Source: Chrysomallon squamiferum (Eukaryota > Mollusca > Gastropoda > Neomphalida > Peltospiridae). Taken from it: a stretch of 64,000 nt of DNA. Within the stretch, counting starts at the first letter, position 1; each line of letters begins with the position of its first letter. This document shows, piece after piece, positions 12,081-22,523 of the stretch. The notes beneath the pieces were generated by a model. The model had not been told where the DNA came from, ran no database searches, and saw only the letters and a list, made by a program, of their open reading frames with translations. A program made the translations under genes and the position numbers. Location: positions 6,179,685 to 6,243,684 of the forward strand of contig CM022667.1 in assembly GCA_012295275.1 (NCBI GenBank). The letters are read 5' to 3'.

Positions 12081-14117
12081 AAGTGGAACCTTGGGTTATG
12101 AACGCCTCGAAGCACGAACAAATCAGATTACTAACCCTGATCTTGGGCAATTTTTGTCTCAGTTTATGAGTAATGTCCCCCGTTAGTAACTACACTGATG
12201 TGCCACGACAAGCTTTCTTTTACGTCAGTTTTGACGTCAACATCTAGTAAAGATAAGAATAAATGCTTACATCAATGTAAGGATTATAGGCATGCCCTAT
12301 AGTAAATATATATCATGAATTAGGGTCTTTAGTCTTCAATATGCAGTTGCTCGCATTTTTTAAAGTGTTGCTTTTATATGTATATTTTTTATTATAACCT
12401 ATCCAATTTGGCACATAAGAAAAAAAAGTGAAAGCGATAATGCTGGTGGAAAGAATAACTGTATCACAGTAGAGATTAAGAAAGAAATAATTGTAAAGAT
12501 AAAGAAAGAGGTAATCAAGACAGCCAAAAAAATGTCAAAATTGCCGTCTACTTCTGCTAAACGTGATCAGTTTAAAGCCAGCAGAGGTTGGTTTGAGAAG
12601 TTTAAAAAAAGAACAGGCATTCACAGTGTTATTAGGTATGTGGAAGCTGCAAGTTCCAATGAGAAAAAAGCGGAAACCTTTAAGGTACAGTAAGGAAACT
12701 TTGTCAGAGAGGAAGGCTACATTCCACAGCAAGTCTTTAACTGCGACGAGACGGGTCTCTCCTGGAAGAAAATGCCAAAGAGGATGTTTATCACCCAGGA
12801 GGAGAAGGCACCACCAGCGCACAAAGCAATGAAGGACAGGCTTATGTTGTTGTTATATGCCAATGCAAATGGTGACTGCAAGTTGGTCTACCACTCAGAA
12901 AATCCTTGCGTCTTTAAGTAAAGTAATGTCCGGAAAAACAAAGTCTGTAATGTGGAGAGCTAATGAGAAGGCACAGGTGATGAATGGCTGACTAAAGTGT
13001 TTGTCTGAAATGTGAAGAGGTATTTGGAGGAAAACAGTCTTCCCCTTTGATCTCGCTTGATTTTGGATAATGCTCCTGCACATACCCCAGATTTAGAGGA
13101 GGACATGGACATTGAGTATAACTTAATTAAGGTCATGCCTCCCAACACGATTACTGTGCTTCAACCCATAGACCAACAAGTGATCTCAAACTTGAAGAAA
13201 CAAAGGCTGTCTTTTCGAGGTGTTTTCAGATCACAAATGATACTGATTTCACCCTCAGAGATTTTTCCATTGCATCAACATCATAGACAAGGCCTGGAAC
13301 AACGTCTCTACCTGAACTTTAAACTCTGACTGGAGAAAACTTTGGCCGGGGTGTGTACCAAAAAAAGGCTTAGAGGTATTCGAGGTTGACATGACAGTTA
13401 GATTAGTGGATGAGATTGTGTCCTGGGAAGGTGATGGCGACGACATAGAGCAGCTTATTGAAGATTACAGCAAAGAGCTTGTAAATCTCCAGAGGTAAAA
13501 ACTCAAGGCATTAAAGCGTCAGCGATTGCCTGATGATACACAGGGAAGGACTGAGGTTTCTACTGCTAGAATAAAAGAAATTTGCAGTAAATGGGCTGAT
13601 ACTGAAGATTTTATTGTGAACCATCACCCAAACAAACTTGTGACAAACAGGGCAGTGACTTTGATGAACGAGAACACGATGGAAACATACTCAGACAAAG
13701 AAAGAAACAAATTTCTCTTGATCGTTTCTTTATGCAGAAAGATAGTGAAAACAAACTGCTGAAGGTGCATTCTTCAGTGTTACTATGGAAGGAGATGCAC
13801 TTTCCAAACAATATCTTCCTCGTCTTCACCACTACCATCCATTTGTCGCACTGACTCTACGCCACATTTTAAGATGTAATAAAATACGTGTACTGTAATC
13901 TCAGGATTTAATTTAATGTTTTTTCTATATATATGGTATTTTAAAGAAATTCTGTGTTTATTCCTTGGAAAAAGAACTGAAAACAATTTAATTAAAACTA
14001 TTCTGAGGCTTGAATGGATTGTTTACATTTACATTATTTCAACATTTCAGTTTACTACAATTAGGTTTATGAACCGAATTCTGGAACAATTTAAGTTCGT
14101 AACCCAAGGTTCCACTG
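12081..14117 (+). mobile_element. Tigger (pogo-type) DNA transposon, inactivated
   Basis: A 2.04-kb element with matching termini: left AGTGGAACCTTGGGTTATGA (from 12082), right the inverted form ending GGTTCCACTG at 14117, with TA on both sides (12079-12080 and 14118-14119). The plus strand encodes a Tigger/jerky-like transposase relic. It has a CENP-B-type helix-turn-helix (FKASRGWFEKFKKRTGIHSV, about 12570-12630), the first catalytic Asp region (FNCDETGLSWKKMPKR, about 12736), YHSENPCVFK, the second Asp region (ILDNAPAHTPDLEEDM, about 13060), and PPNTITVLQPIDQQVISNLK (about 13140). Several stops and frameshifts separate these pieces, so no active transposase is made. It sits within the long intron between gene A's Ig-V exon and its second Ig exon. 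Confidence 0.9.
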
Positions 14118-14493
14118 TAAAATCATATTTTACTGTTTTACACCTTGCTGTTACTTGTGGATAAGCTCTTTTCTTCAGACCTCACAAATGCCTGTTAAAA
14201 CAGATTCCATTCTTCTAGCAGAAGTAACTGAAAAAGAATTTTAGAATATTTATTTCTAAGTTTCTTTGCTAGGACTGACAAAGTAACACATATATTTATT
14301 ACTGATTTGTAGATTTCTAATCAAATAAAACTAGAACTTTGTTTTTGCCTTCACCAACATAATTGTTAAAAGACTATATTTTGAAAAAGTTCTTTGCCAC
14401 TGGAAACACAAATATTTCCACTACTTTTACACTTTATTATTATTATTTAATTTTTTTTGTTCTTTAATGCAAATTCCTCCTTTTTACATTCAG
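14118..14493 (+). other. putative intron of gene A
   Basis: Intronic AT-rich sequence that ends in a pyrimidine-rich acceptor (TTTTTACATTCAG) directly before the exon at 14494. Confidence 0.5.
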
Positions 14494-14757
14494 ATGGTCC
14501 AGACAATGTCAGACTGAGTCCATCATCACCTGGTACAGTTGTAGAAGGTCACACACTGACAGTTACCTGTACTTCTGACTGTAATCCTACATGTTCCTAT
14601 ACCTGGTCACTCAACAATAAAATACTTTCTACAACTTCTCAGTTAACTCTGACACACATCAGTAGACAACAGACAGGTGGTGAAATATATAAATGTACAG
14701 CAAACAACCCAACTACATCAGTGGAAAAATCTGAACAGTTTGAACTGTATGTTTACT
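14494..14757 (+). CDS. Gene A exon: Ig domain 2
   Basis: A 264-bp exon, phase 1 at both ends, with acceptor TTTTTACATTCAG and donor GTAAGT. It reads DGPDNVRLSPSSPGTVVEGH, then TLTVTC with the first Ig Cys, SYTWSLNN with the core Trp, LTLTHISRQQ, and IYKCTANNP with the second Cys. It ends with LYVYC. This is a classic I/C2-type Ig domain with Cys, Trp and Cys in place. Its paralogue in gene B is the exon at 21092-21346 (GGPDSVVFSLPG). No lesion is visible. It would be extracellular. Confidence 0.9.
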
Positions 14758-14974
14758 GTAAGTATAAATAAAACATTCTTAGTTAATTAATTAAGTCTGT
14801 CTGTCTGTCTGTATATACACACATATATTGTATGCATATTAATAGAAATTTATGTTGAACATTAACTGCATATATTATCCAATTTTCATAAATACATTCA
14901 GTTTATATTAATATATGTCAAAAAGAAAAACAACAAATAAATAAATAATATATACCTTGTTACTTCTTAATAAA

Positions 14975-15071
14975 CACCATCCAAAGTCACAGGCTGGTGT
15001 CTACACGTGTACAGCTGTCAACACAAACTCAAACAAATCAAATTACACAACAGTTACACTGGATGTCCTGT
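14975..15071 (+). pseudogene. Gene A: C-terminal half of an Ig exon
   Basis: From about 14975 the frame reads SQAGVYTCTAVNTNSNKSNY and ends TTVTLDVL before a good donor (GTGAGT at 15072), exit phase 1. AGVYTC is the F-strand end of an Ig domain. The N-terminal half and an acceptor are missing: the sequence just upstream is AT-rich with stops. It is the partner of the internally deleted gene B exon 20333-20491, which ends NKTVTLDVQ. Gene A has thus lost half of this domain. Confidence 0.75.
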
Positions 15072-15417
15072 GTGAGTTGGATTTATCAATAAAATAATTT
15101 AATTTCATTCTTTAATAATACTGAATCTATTAGGATGACAAAAGGTTAACTGTACCTTTATAATCTTGTTTATATAAAAGAAATTTTAAGACAAATTCTG
15201 TTAAAATCTATGACAGTTATGTATTCAGTTAAATTTGATTGATTTTATCATTGCAAATATTGCATTAGAAGTTAGATTTTCTACCAACCCATGAAGGAGA
15301 TTTAAAATTAATTATTTAATTATTTCTTAGTCATTAGAAATTTACCTAACAGCTAAATGACTAATTCCAGTGAGAATTGTTTTATTTTTTAAAAACAAAT
15401 CATTATTTATTTATTTA

Positions 15418-15462
<45 letters not shown>

Positions 15463-15561
15463 TAAAAAGGATTCATTCTTTATATATATTTTTAATTTTC
15501 AAATTTTTTTTAATCCATCTCTCTGCAATATATTTTTCTATGAATTTAACTTATATTACAG
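15072..15561 (+). other. putative intron of gene A with AAT microsatellite
   Basis: Contains an AAT tandem tract (about 15418-15460) and ends in the acceptor TTATATTACAG before the exon at 15562. Confidence 0.6.
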
Positions 15562-15840
15562 ATCAGACTTCAATAACCTCTTTGACTTTAAACTCAAAGT
15601 CTACAAAGATAACAGTTGATGAACTGAATCCTGTGTCTCTGAGATGTGAAGTTGACAGTAATCCAGCATCTCACATCAAACTGTTAAACAACTCACACAT
15701 TCTACGTGAAGTGAAAAACTCCAAGTCAGTGGAGTACAGCTGGAATGAAGCTGGATGTCTGGATACAGGATTTTACACTTGTGAAGCAGGAAACAACATC
15801 AAGTCTGATGTCAGTCAAAGTGTGCAGCTTAATGTTACAT
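15562..15840 (+). CDS. Gene A exon: Ig domain 4 (DQTSITS type)
   Basis: A 279-bp exon, phase 1 in and out (acceptor TATTACAG, donor GTAAGT). It reads DQTSITSLTLNSKS, VDELNPVSLRCEVDSNPASH with the first Cys, HIKLLNNSHILREV, EYSWNEAGC, LDTGFYTCEAGNN with the second Cys, and ends VQLNVTC. The LDTGFYTC motif is a standard Ig F strand. An extra Cys (EAGC) lies between the core pair. It is nearly identical to the gene B exon at 18568-18843, except that B has a stop at the FYTC cysteine. Here the frame is intact. Confidence 0.9.
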
Positions 15841-16667
<827 letters not shown>

Positions 16668-16973
16668 GTTCACCAAGACTTCATCATCGAGATACATTTC
16701 AGGACAAATTTGCTGATGTAGAAGATGGAAATGTAACTCTACACATGTCTGTGATTGCCAATCCAGTTCCAACATTTACCTGGTATAAACTCACAGATGT
16801 AAACAATAAAAGTCTTGGATCTACACAACCTGTACTCACTACAAATGTGTCTGCTGTAGGTGAATATAAACTGACAAATGTTAAATAAGAAGATTTTGGA
16901 ATCTATCAGGTTGCTGTGTCAAATGGAGGTTCAAGGAAGGATCTTGTCTTGAATTTATCTCTCAGTAAAATAG
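16668..16973 (+). pseudogene. Gene A exon: Ig domain 5, with in-frame stop
   Basis: A 306-bp exon with acceptor ATTTCAG and donor GTAAAA, phase 1 in and out. It reads SPRLHHRDTFQDKFADVEDG, NVTLHMSVIANPVPTFTWYK with the core Trp, EYKLTNVK, a TAA stop at 16886-16888, then EDFGIYQVAVSNGG and LVLNLSLSKI. The normal Ig cysteines are replaced by Ser/Ala-type residues (VTLHMSV, IYQVAV), so it is a Cys-less Ig domain. The rest of the frame is open on both sides of the stop, which points to a single recent nonsense change or a sequencing error. The gene B counterpart (18297-18477) is truncated before this site. Confidence 0.8.
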
Positions 16974-17244
16974 GTAAAAACAAAGTTGGAATGAAAAATG
17001 TTTATCCCATACACACTTTTCACCTACTTAGACTAGTATTACAGTCTCGGTTGTTTTCATTTATATTATGTGCTAGAATATGGCAACGTTTAATTTTGTC
17101 TGAAATACTGATTTTCTGAACATTATGTGTGTCCTTATTTGAAAATAGACAGATAGATATTGCATAATATCAATAGTGTTTAAACAAAATTCATAGTTCA
17201 CTACTTCCTATTTTTCACTATTTTGTAACGTTCTAAACTCAAAG

Positions 17245-17427
17245 GTCCTCCAACTGTTCCCTCTGACGTGAGAACTTGGACCACTGGTCCACATTCAGTG
17301 TCAGTGTCTTGGACAGAAGAATTTAATGGAGGATCGCAAAAAACATTTCTTGTACAGTATCGAAAAAATAAAATCTTCTTTATTTCAAATTACGTAATAA
17401 AGCCATTATACTCATATATTTCTGTAT
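17245..17427 (+). pseudogene. Gene A exon: truncated fibronectin type III domain
   Basis: After the acceptor-like AAACTCAAAG the phase-1 frame reads GPPTVPSDVRTWTTGPHSVS, VSWTEEFNGGSQKTF and LVQYRKNK. This is the first half of an FN3 domain (PPxxPxxV start, core Trp of the B strand, FxVQYR of the C strand). Homology stops near 17368 and the frame runs into TAA at about 17425. The second half of the FN3 and any transmembrane exon are missing. Just beyond begins the 3' untranslated region of the convergent gene B. A deletion at this junction probably removed gene A's tail. Confidence 0.7.
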
Positions 17428-17459
17428 AAATCATTCATTATCTCTTGCCCTCTGAAATG

Positions 17460-17629
17460 CGTAGACACACACAAAGAAAGACGTACAGAATTCAGGTTAT
17501 TTGTGAGGATGTTACTTAATCTGAAAATATCCTCAAATGTCAGACATTAGTTCACTTTCATTCACATCATAGTTATTTAAATAAATAAAAATGAAATGCA
17601 TTACACAAACGAAAAGTCTGAATTCAACC
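17460..17629 (-). other. Gene B 3' untranslated region
   Basis: This stretch follows gene B's stop codon on the minus strand. It is similar to the sequence after gene C's last exon (about 43165-43245; shared ATTCAGGTTATTTGT and AAATGTCAGACAT on the plus strand). This supports a shared 3' end of paralogous genes. Confidence 0.6.
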
Positions 17630-17733
17630 TCAGAATTGTGAGTTTTCATACACACTGAGTACAGAGTATGGTGAGTTTTTTCTCACTTCCAATGATGAGT
17701 AATTGTTTGATGTATCTGTGTTGCTCTCAGCAT
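17630..17733 (-). CDS. Gene B last exon: cytoplasmic tail with ITAM
   Basis: A terminal exon on the minus strand: acceptor TTATTTGTCAG, entry phase 1, stop TGA at 17632-17630. The encoded tail contains NYSSLEVRKNSPYSVL followed by SVYENSQF and the stop. YSSL and YSVL are separated by seven residues, which fits the immunoreceptor tyrosine-based activation motif YxxL/I-x(6-8)-YxxL/I. SPYSVL also fits the ITIM consensus, and YENS fits a Grb2-type YxN site. The paralogous gene C exon (43247-43398) keeps the first tyrosine but has His at the second. The motif is directly visible; function in vivo is unproven, and other lesions suggest gene B itself may be dead. Confidence 0.8.
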
Positions 17734-17871
17734 CTGACAAATAAAGCAAGTCGTATAGCTGACAGACTACAGGTACAGTAGCAGTTGTAACAGTGTTAGT
17801 AATATTGTAAGAAAGTAACAGAGGAAGTAATACAGTGGGTTCACTTTGTATCTGATAAAATGTAAAATACG

Positions 17872-18002
17872 TACTTTTTTTTTTTTTTTTTTTAAATTAC
17901 ATTTCATCTTTCTTTCATCTGTTACACTTTTGTATTATATACTGAACTTGACTTAAAATGTAAAATAATTACTTATACAAGTTTTTTTTTTTTTTTTTTT
18001 AA
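17872..18002. repeat. duplicated poly-T segment in the gene B intron
   Basis: Two T-runs (about 17876-17893 and 17982-18000) are each followed by similar AAATTAC...TTTCATC...CTGTTACACTTTGTAT sequence, indicating a roughly 105-bp tandem duplication in this intron. Confidence 0.6.
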
Positions 18003-18072
18003 ATTACAACGTTTCATCACTCAACATCACAGAAACTTTTTCATCTGTTACACTTTGTATTTATATACTGAA

Positions 18073-18127
18073 CTTGACTGTGCCAAAGATCGTCATAGAG
18101 AGAAGATTCCTGTACTCCAGTGTTAAA
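18073..18127 (-). pseudogene. Gene B tail exon with ITIM, donor lost
   Basis: A 55-bp minus-strand exon (two overlapping acceptors, TTTCAG|ACAG|TTT; the second gives entry phase 0). It encodes FNTGVQESSLYDDLWHSQ and exits phase 1. SLYDDL fits the ITIM consensus S/I/V/L-x-Y-x-x-L/V/I. In the gene C copy (43912-43966) the donor is CAAG|GTCAG. Here it is CAAG|TTCAG, so the GT donor is destroyed. Unless another donor is used, this exon cannot be joined to the ITAM exon below it. Confidence 0.75.
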
Positions 18128-18296
18128 CTGTCTGAAACAAACAAAACATTCAGAAGTAGAGAATTACTGTATCTGCGTCCATGCATCGGTATGTGTGTTT
18201 CTGTCTGTGTGTGTACTGTTTCCTCCGTTCTATTTATTATTTATTTATTTATTTTCCTATTCACAGTACCCTTATCACTATATATGGCAAAGAAAT

Positions 18297-18477
18297 ATAT
18301 TTGTTGTGAGTACAGGTTGTGTAGGTCTAAGACTTTTATTGTTTACATCTGTCAGTTTATACCAGGTAAATGTTGGAACTGGATTGGCAATCACAGAAAT
18401 GTGTAGAGTTACATTTCCACCTTCTACAGCAGCAAATTTGTTCTGAAATGAAACTCGATGATCAAGCCTTGGTAAAC
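18297..18477 (-). pseudogene. Gene B: truncated Cys-less Ig domain
   Basis: The minus strand after the acceptor TTATTCTCTACAG reads LPRLDHRVSFQNKFAAVEGG, NVTLHISVIANPVPTFTWYK and LTDVNNKSLRPTQPVLTTN, closely matching gene A's exon 16668-16973. Homology ends at about 18297 and the frame then meets TAG near 18278. The C-terminal half and the donor are missing, presumably through a deletion that also removed any FN3 and transmembrane exons. Confidence 0.8.
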
Positions 18478-18567
18478 CTGTAGAGAATAAATTATTTTTA
18501 TTAAGACGAGAAGAGAAAAAAAATAAAATAATAATAATAATAGAAATAATAATCTTTAATGACATAC

Positions 18568-18843
18568 ATGTAACATTAAGCTGCACACTTTGACTGACAT
18601 CAGACTTGATGTTGTTTCCTGCTTCTCAAGTGTAAAATCCTGTATCCAGACATCCAGCTTCATTCCAGCTGTACTCCACTGACTTGGAGTTTTTCACTTC
18701 ACGTAGAATGTGTGAGTTGTTTAACAGTTTGATGTGAGATGCTGGATTACTGTCAACTTCACATCTCAGAGACATAGGAGTCAGTTCATCAACTGTTATT
18801 TTGTAGACTGAGTTTAAAGTGAAAGAAGTTATTGAAGTCTGAT
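18568..18843 (-). pseudogene. Gene B exon: Ig domain (DQTSITS type) with stop at core Cys
   Basis: A 276-bp minus-strand exon with acceptor TTGCTGCAG and donor GTATGT, phase 1 in and out. It reads DQTSITSFTLNSVYKITVDE, LTPMSLRCEVDSNPASHIKL, EYSWNEAGCLDTGFYT, then TGA (18628-18626) where gene A has TGT for the core Cys, then EAGNNIKSDVSQSVQLNVT. The exon is otherwise almost identical to 15562-15840. A single base change turned the conserved disulfide Cys into a stop. Confidence 0.85.
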
Positions 18844-20332
18844 CTGCAGCAAGTAAAAACACTGCAGAGTATTTTGTTAAATACATTTGAACATTAAGTA
18901 ACAAATATTTTTGCACATTCAGTAGACTTAATCATTCATATTGGGTTGTTAACAAATCATTAAAATATTTGATATGTAACATGATATGGCTAAAAACAAT
19001 TTTAAAGTTCTCTTGAAAGTATATGTATTTTAAAAAGCAGGAAACAGTTTCACTTTTCACAGATTGTATTTCTGTATTAAGAACGAAATCAATGCTTTGA
19101 AGGAGACTCTGAATTCAGGTGCCATTCTTGTTGTTTTAACTCTAAACACCAGTGTTGAATTTTAGCAGATACAGAAGTATGTGGATGTCAGACAGTGAAG
19201 CAAATTTGAAAGAAAAGGACTCAACTGATTGAAATTAATCAACTGAAATTAATCATGTTTATAAAAAACCAAAAAATGAAGTCCTTGAAGGAAAAGCATA
19301 TGCAGTTAATGAATTGATGAAGAATGTTCTAGAGACAATGTAGTTAGAACCAGAGTCTACAAGATAACAACTGAAATTCTCCTGTGTAATGTCAGTCTGA
19401 AATAAAAAAATATATATATATATCATGTGAACACAACCTGAAAATAATTATGTATGTATGTATGTATGTATGTATGTATGTATGTATGTATGTATGTACG
19501 TACGTACGCATGCATTGTTGGCTGTTTATACAGCCTGAAATAAAGCATAAGTCACTTTTAAATTATTTACATTTAACAGTGATTAGCATATAGTAAATTT
19601 AATTCATCGACTTATCTTTGCAGACTGAGTCTAAAGTCAAAGATATTACTAAAGCATGATCTGTAACAAATAAACAATTACTGAAATTATTAATTATGTT
19701 TGACAGACAATTCTGGTAAAACACGTTTTACAAGTCTCCAACAGTTGAACTGATTTATTTTGATGAAGAACTACTGAACTAACAGGATGACGTCTGAATT
19801 TAAAAATTGTTATAAGCTCCTCTTTGTTATTTCTCTTTCTTCGTCTTTTTTCTTTTTTTTTTTTTTATCTTTGTAATTTAACCAGTCTATATTTATTTAT
19901 TCATTTATTTATTTATTTATTTATTAAATTATCTATGTTTTCGAGTAGGTAAACTGAACTTTATTACCCTTGTATATCTCAGATAATACAAAAACTTGAA
20001 AATCAGTAAAAATATTATAAATGTGATTACATTATTTTTCTGAATGTATTTCATTTTGACAAAACATTTAGAATTGAAACTTTTGTCACCATTTTCCTGT
20101 CTTTATGTTTCTTCTTTTCCCCCTTTTTCTTCTCCGTTTTCTATATATATATTCTTTTTCTTTTTATAAGCTTTCCCTCTTTATTTAATTTTGAGTTTTT
20201 AATGTGTATAAAATACAGTACATTTATTCAAGAACATCATTCATGTCATTATTTATTTCTATCTTTGTTAAACAAATATTAAAGTGCAAATAAAAATCCT
20301 GTTTGAAAATCAAATTCTCTAAGTTTACTTAC
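18844..20332 (-). other. putative intron of gene B
   Basis: Contains a TATG tandem tract (about 19449-19500), a short TTTA tract (about 19895-19925) and pyrimidine-rich stretches (about 19840-19870 and 20100-20170). A fragment at about 19615-19665 (GACTGAGTCTAAAGTCAAAG, then GATCTGTAACAAA on the plus strand) resembles the 5' end of the DQTSITS-type Ig exon plus its acceptor region, a likely second decayed copy. Confidence 0.55.
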
Positions 20333-20491
20333 ACTGAACATCCAAGGTAACAGTTTTGTTTTTTGACTTGTTTGTGTTTACATTGGTGACAATACGCACA
20401 CAGACTCCAGCCTCACACGAAACAGCCACGTTTTTACCTTCTAATACCTGTACTGGTGAATTTCTGTTCAGTTTAACATTTTCTGGACCAA
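20333..20491 (-). pseudogene. Gene B exon: Ig domain with internal in-frame deletion
   Basis: A minus-strand exon of 159 bp, phase 1 in and out (acceptor TTTTCAG, donor GTAAGT), with no stop. It reads VGPENVKLNRNSPVQVLEGK, NVAVSCEAG with the first Cys, then jumps to VCVRIVTNVNTNKSKNKTVT and LDVQ. The middle, with the core Trp and the D-E strands (about 100 bp in sister exons), is missing. The product could not fold as a normal Ig domain but keeps both splice sites and the frame. Its relative at 55500-55730 keeps the middle but has a stop. Confidence 0.75.
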
Positions 20492-21091
20492 CTGAAAATG
20501 AAAATAAATAATTTGTTTTGCTTTTTTCTTTTTGTTTTAAATGATAATAATATTAGTGCTAATAATAAAAAAGAAAAAGAAAGAAAATAATTGTGCTTTC
20601 TCTTTACGGTAACTTAATAAATTAAATTACAAAACAAAAATAGCCTAAATTTTATAATATTATTACTAATTATTTCACACTCACACATATACACATACTG
20701 AAAATTTACCTTTAAATTATTAATAAAAAATCTGTTTAATAATTATTTCATTCTTCATATTTTTACACACTGAAATAAACGTTTAACAAATGATAATTTG
20801 TAAGAAAACACGTTAAATTTTACACTTGTTCAAAAATGCCAGTTTAGTTTTAAATACTGAAACCGGTCTTTGTTTTATACAAACATACATACATACATAC
20901 ATACATAAAACAGTATTTCGTAGATTTATTCTGCAGATTTGATCAGATTGCTAATAGTAGCTAATAATACAAAAATAATTAACAATTTAGCACTGACAAT
21001 AATAATATAAAATCATTTGAAAACATAAAAATTTAATTTAGATCAGTTATAAATAAATAAATTTCTAAGATTATTTTTAAATAAAACTCGC

Positions 21092-21346
21092 AGTGTACTT
21101 TCAGAGTGAAACTTTTAGTGAGAGATTTGGCTGAGACTCTGTTAGTCACAGTACATGTGTACTTCTGTTCTGTCTGGTTTCTTCTCACATTTGTAACACT
21201 GAGCTCAGACCCTGACTCAGTCTGTTGATTGTTAAGAGACCAGGAAAACAAACATGGCGGCTTGCAGACAGCAACACAGTTTACATTCAAATCATCTCCT
21301 TCGTCAACATTTCCTGGTAAACTGAACACAACACTGTCTGGCCCAC
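21092..21346 (-). CDS. Gene B exon: Ig domain 1 (GGPDSVVF type), GC donor
   Basis: A 255-bp minus-strand exon entering in phase 1 after TTATTTTTTTCAG. It reads GGPDSVVFSLPGNVDEGDDL, NVNCVAVCKPPCLFSWSLNN with first Cys and core Trp, LSVTNVRRNQ and YTCTVTNRVS with the second Cys. It ends in SFTLKVHC. The homologous gene A exon ends ACT|GTAAGT; here the same place reads ACT|GCGAGT, so a GC donor must be used or splicing is lost. Domain integrity is otherwise good. Confidence 0.85.
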
Positions 21347-21589
21347 CTGAAAAAAATAAATAATAACAAGAAATAAATAAGTAAAAACATAATAAATATA
21401 AGTATGCACATTGAATAGTATACAACCTTGCCCATCTGAAACAATATTATAAATTGTATAATTTACTTGTCACTCCGTGTGATCTAAGCAATTAAAGTAA
21501 AGTCAACAAAATATTGTAAAGTCAGAACAGAATTTTATGTGGAATATTTATATATATATAAAAAAGATATACAAAATGTGATAAATAAC

Positions 21590-21614
21590 AATAATAATAA
21601 TAATAATAATAATA

Positions 21615-21674
<60 letters not shown>

Positions 21675-21690
21675 ATTATAATAATAAGAA
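21590..21690. repeat. AAT/ATT microsatellite forming a palindrome
   Basis: An (AAT)n tract (about 21588-21614) runs straight into an (ATT)n tract (about 21615-21671) and back to AAT units, so the strand can fold into a long hairpin. It lies in the intron between gene B's signal exon and its first Ig exon. Confidence 0.85.
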
Positions 21691-22447
21691 GAAGAAGAAA
21701 TAAAAAGAAATAAAATAAACTAGTTTATTAAAACATTTCTAAACAAATATATAATTTTCTGTTTTATTGATATTAATGAACTCAGCTATGAAATAAAGAA
21801 ATAAAAGAAACAAAAAATAATTTTCTGTATCGTGGTAGATATTCTATCTCTGCCAATCTTTATTACAAAGCTAATGAATCTGTTTATACATTTAATATTT
21901 TATAATTCTTAATCCATAATCTATTTTATTATAACATCACTGAAAGTTACATACAGCAGGTTTCTCAAATTGTAAAGCCAAGGTTTTCTTTTATTGGATC
22001 CATGTTCTGTTTCAGAGAAATACACTATTCATATTTGGAGTTTTGATATTCATCATTAGAACAAATGGAAATTCAAGTTTCCACTGCATTTTTTTAATTA
22101 TCTTTCTTAGAAAAGACCCATAATATTTGATAAAATAAACACATAATAAACACATAAATATGAATAAAACCAGTGAATTTATTTTAGAGTTTCTTGGTAT
22201 TTTTTTGTAATGAATTTTTCCAACCATTTAGGTTAAACAAGATTTTGGCCCAATCTATATGATTATAAAAGGTTAGAGAAAACCAGAAATATATATACAT
22301 CAAGACATGTACACAGTTTAAATGTAACAAAAGTATCAAAGAATAAAATTTTATAATGTTCATAGGTGACAACCAATGAAGACTGAATTTTACGAAGTTT
22401 TCTAATTTTTAAATTGTTTTGTTTTTTAACAGTTTCGGTAAACTTAC

Positions 22448-22523
22448 CTGAGTAAGCAACACTGTTCAACAAGAAAACAGTTAAAATCAGTTGCTTGTCA
22501 ACAGTCATAAACATCGCAGACAT
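22448..22523 (-). CDS. Gene B exon 1: signal peptide
   Basis: The minus-strand frame begins MSAMFMTVDKQLILTVFLLN and continues SVAYSG up to a good donor (CAG|GTAAGT), exit phase 1. A Lys followed by a hydrophobic stretch (LILTVFLL) and small residues before the end is a typical secretory signal. Starts are possible at 22523, 22514 and 22508; the last gives MTVDKQLILTVFLLN. It fits the entry phase of the Ig exon at 21346. It sets the 5' end of gene B. Confidence 0.8.
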
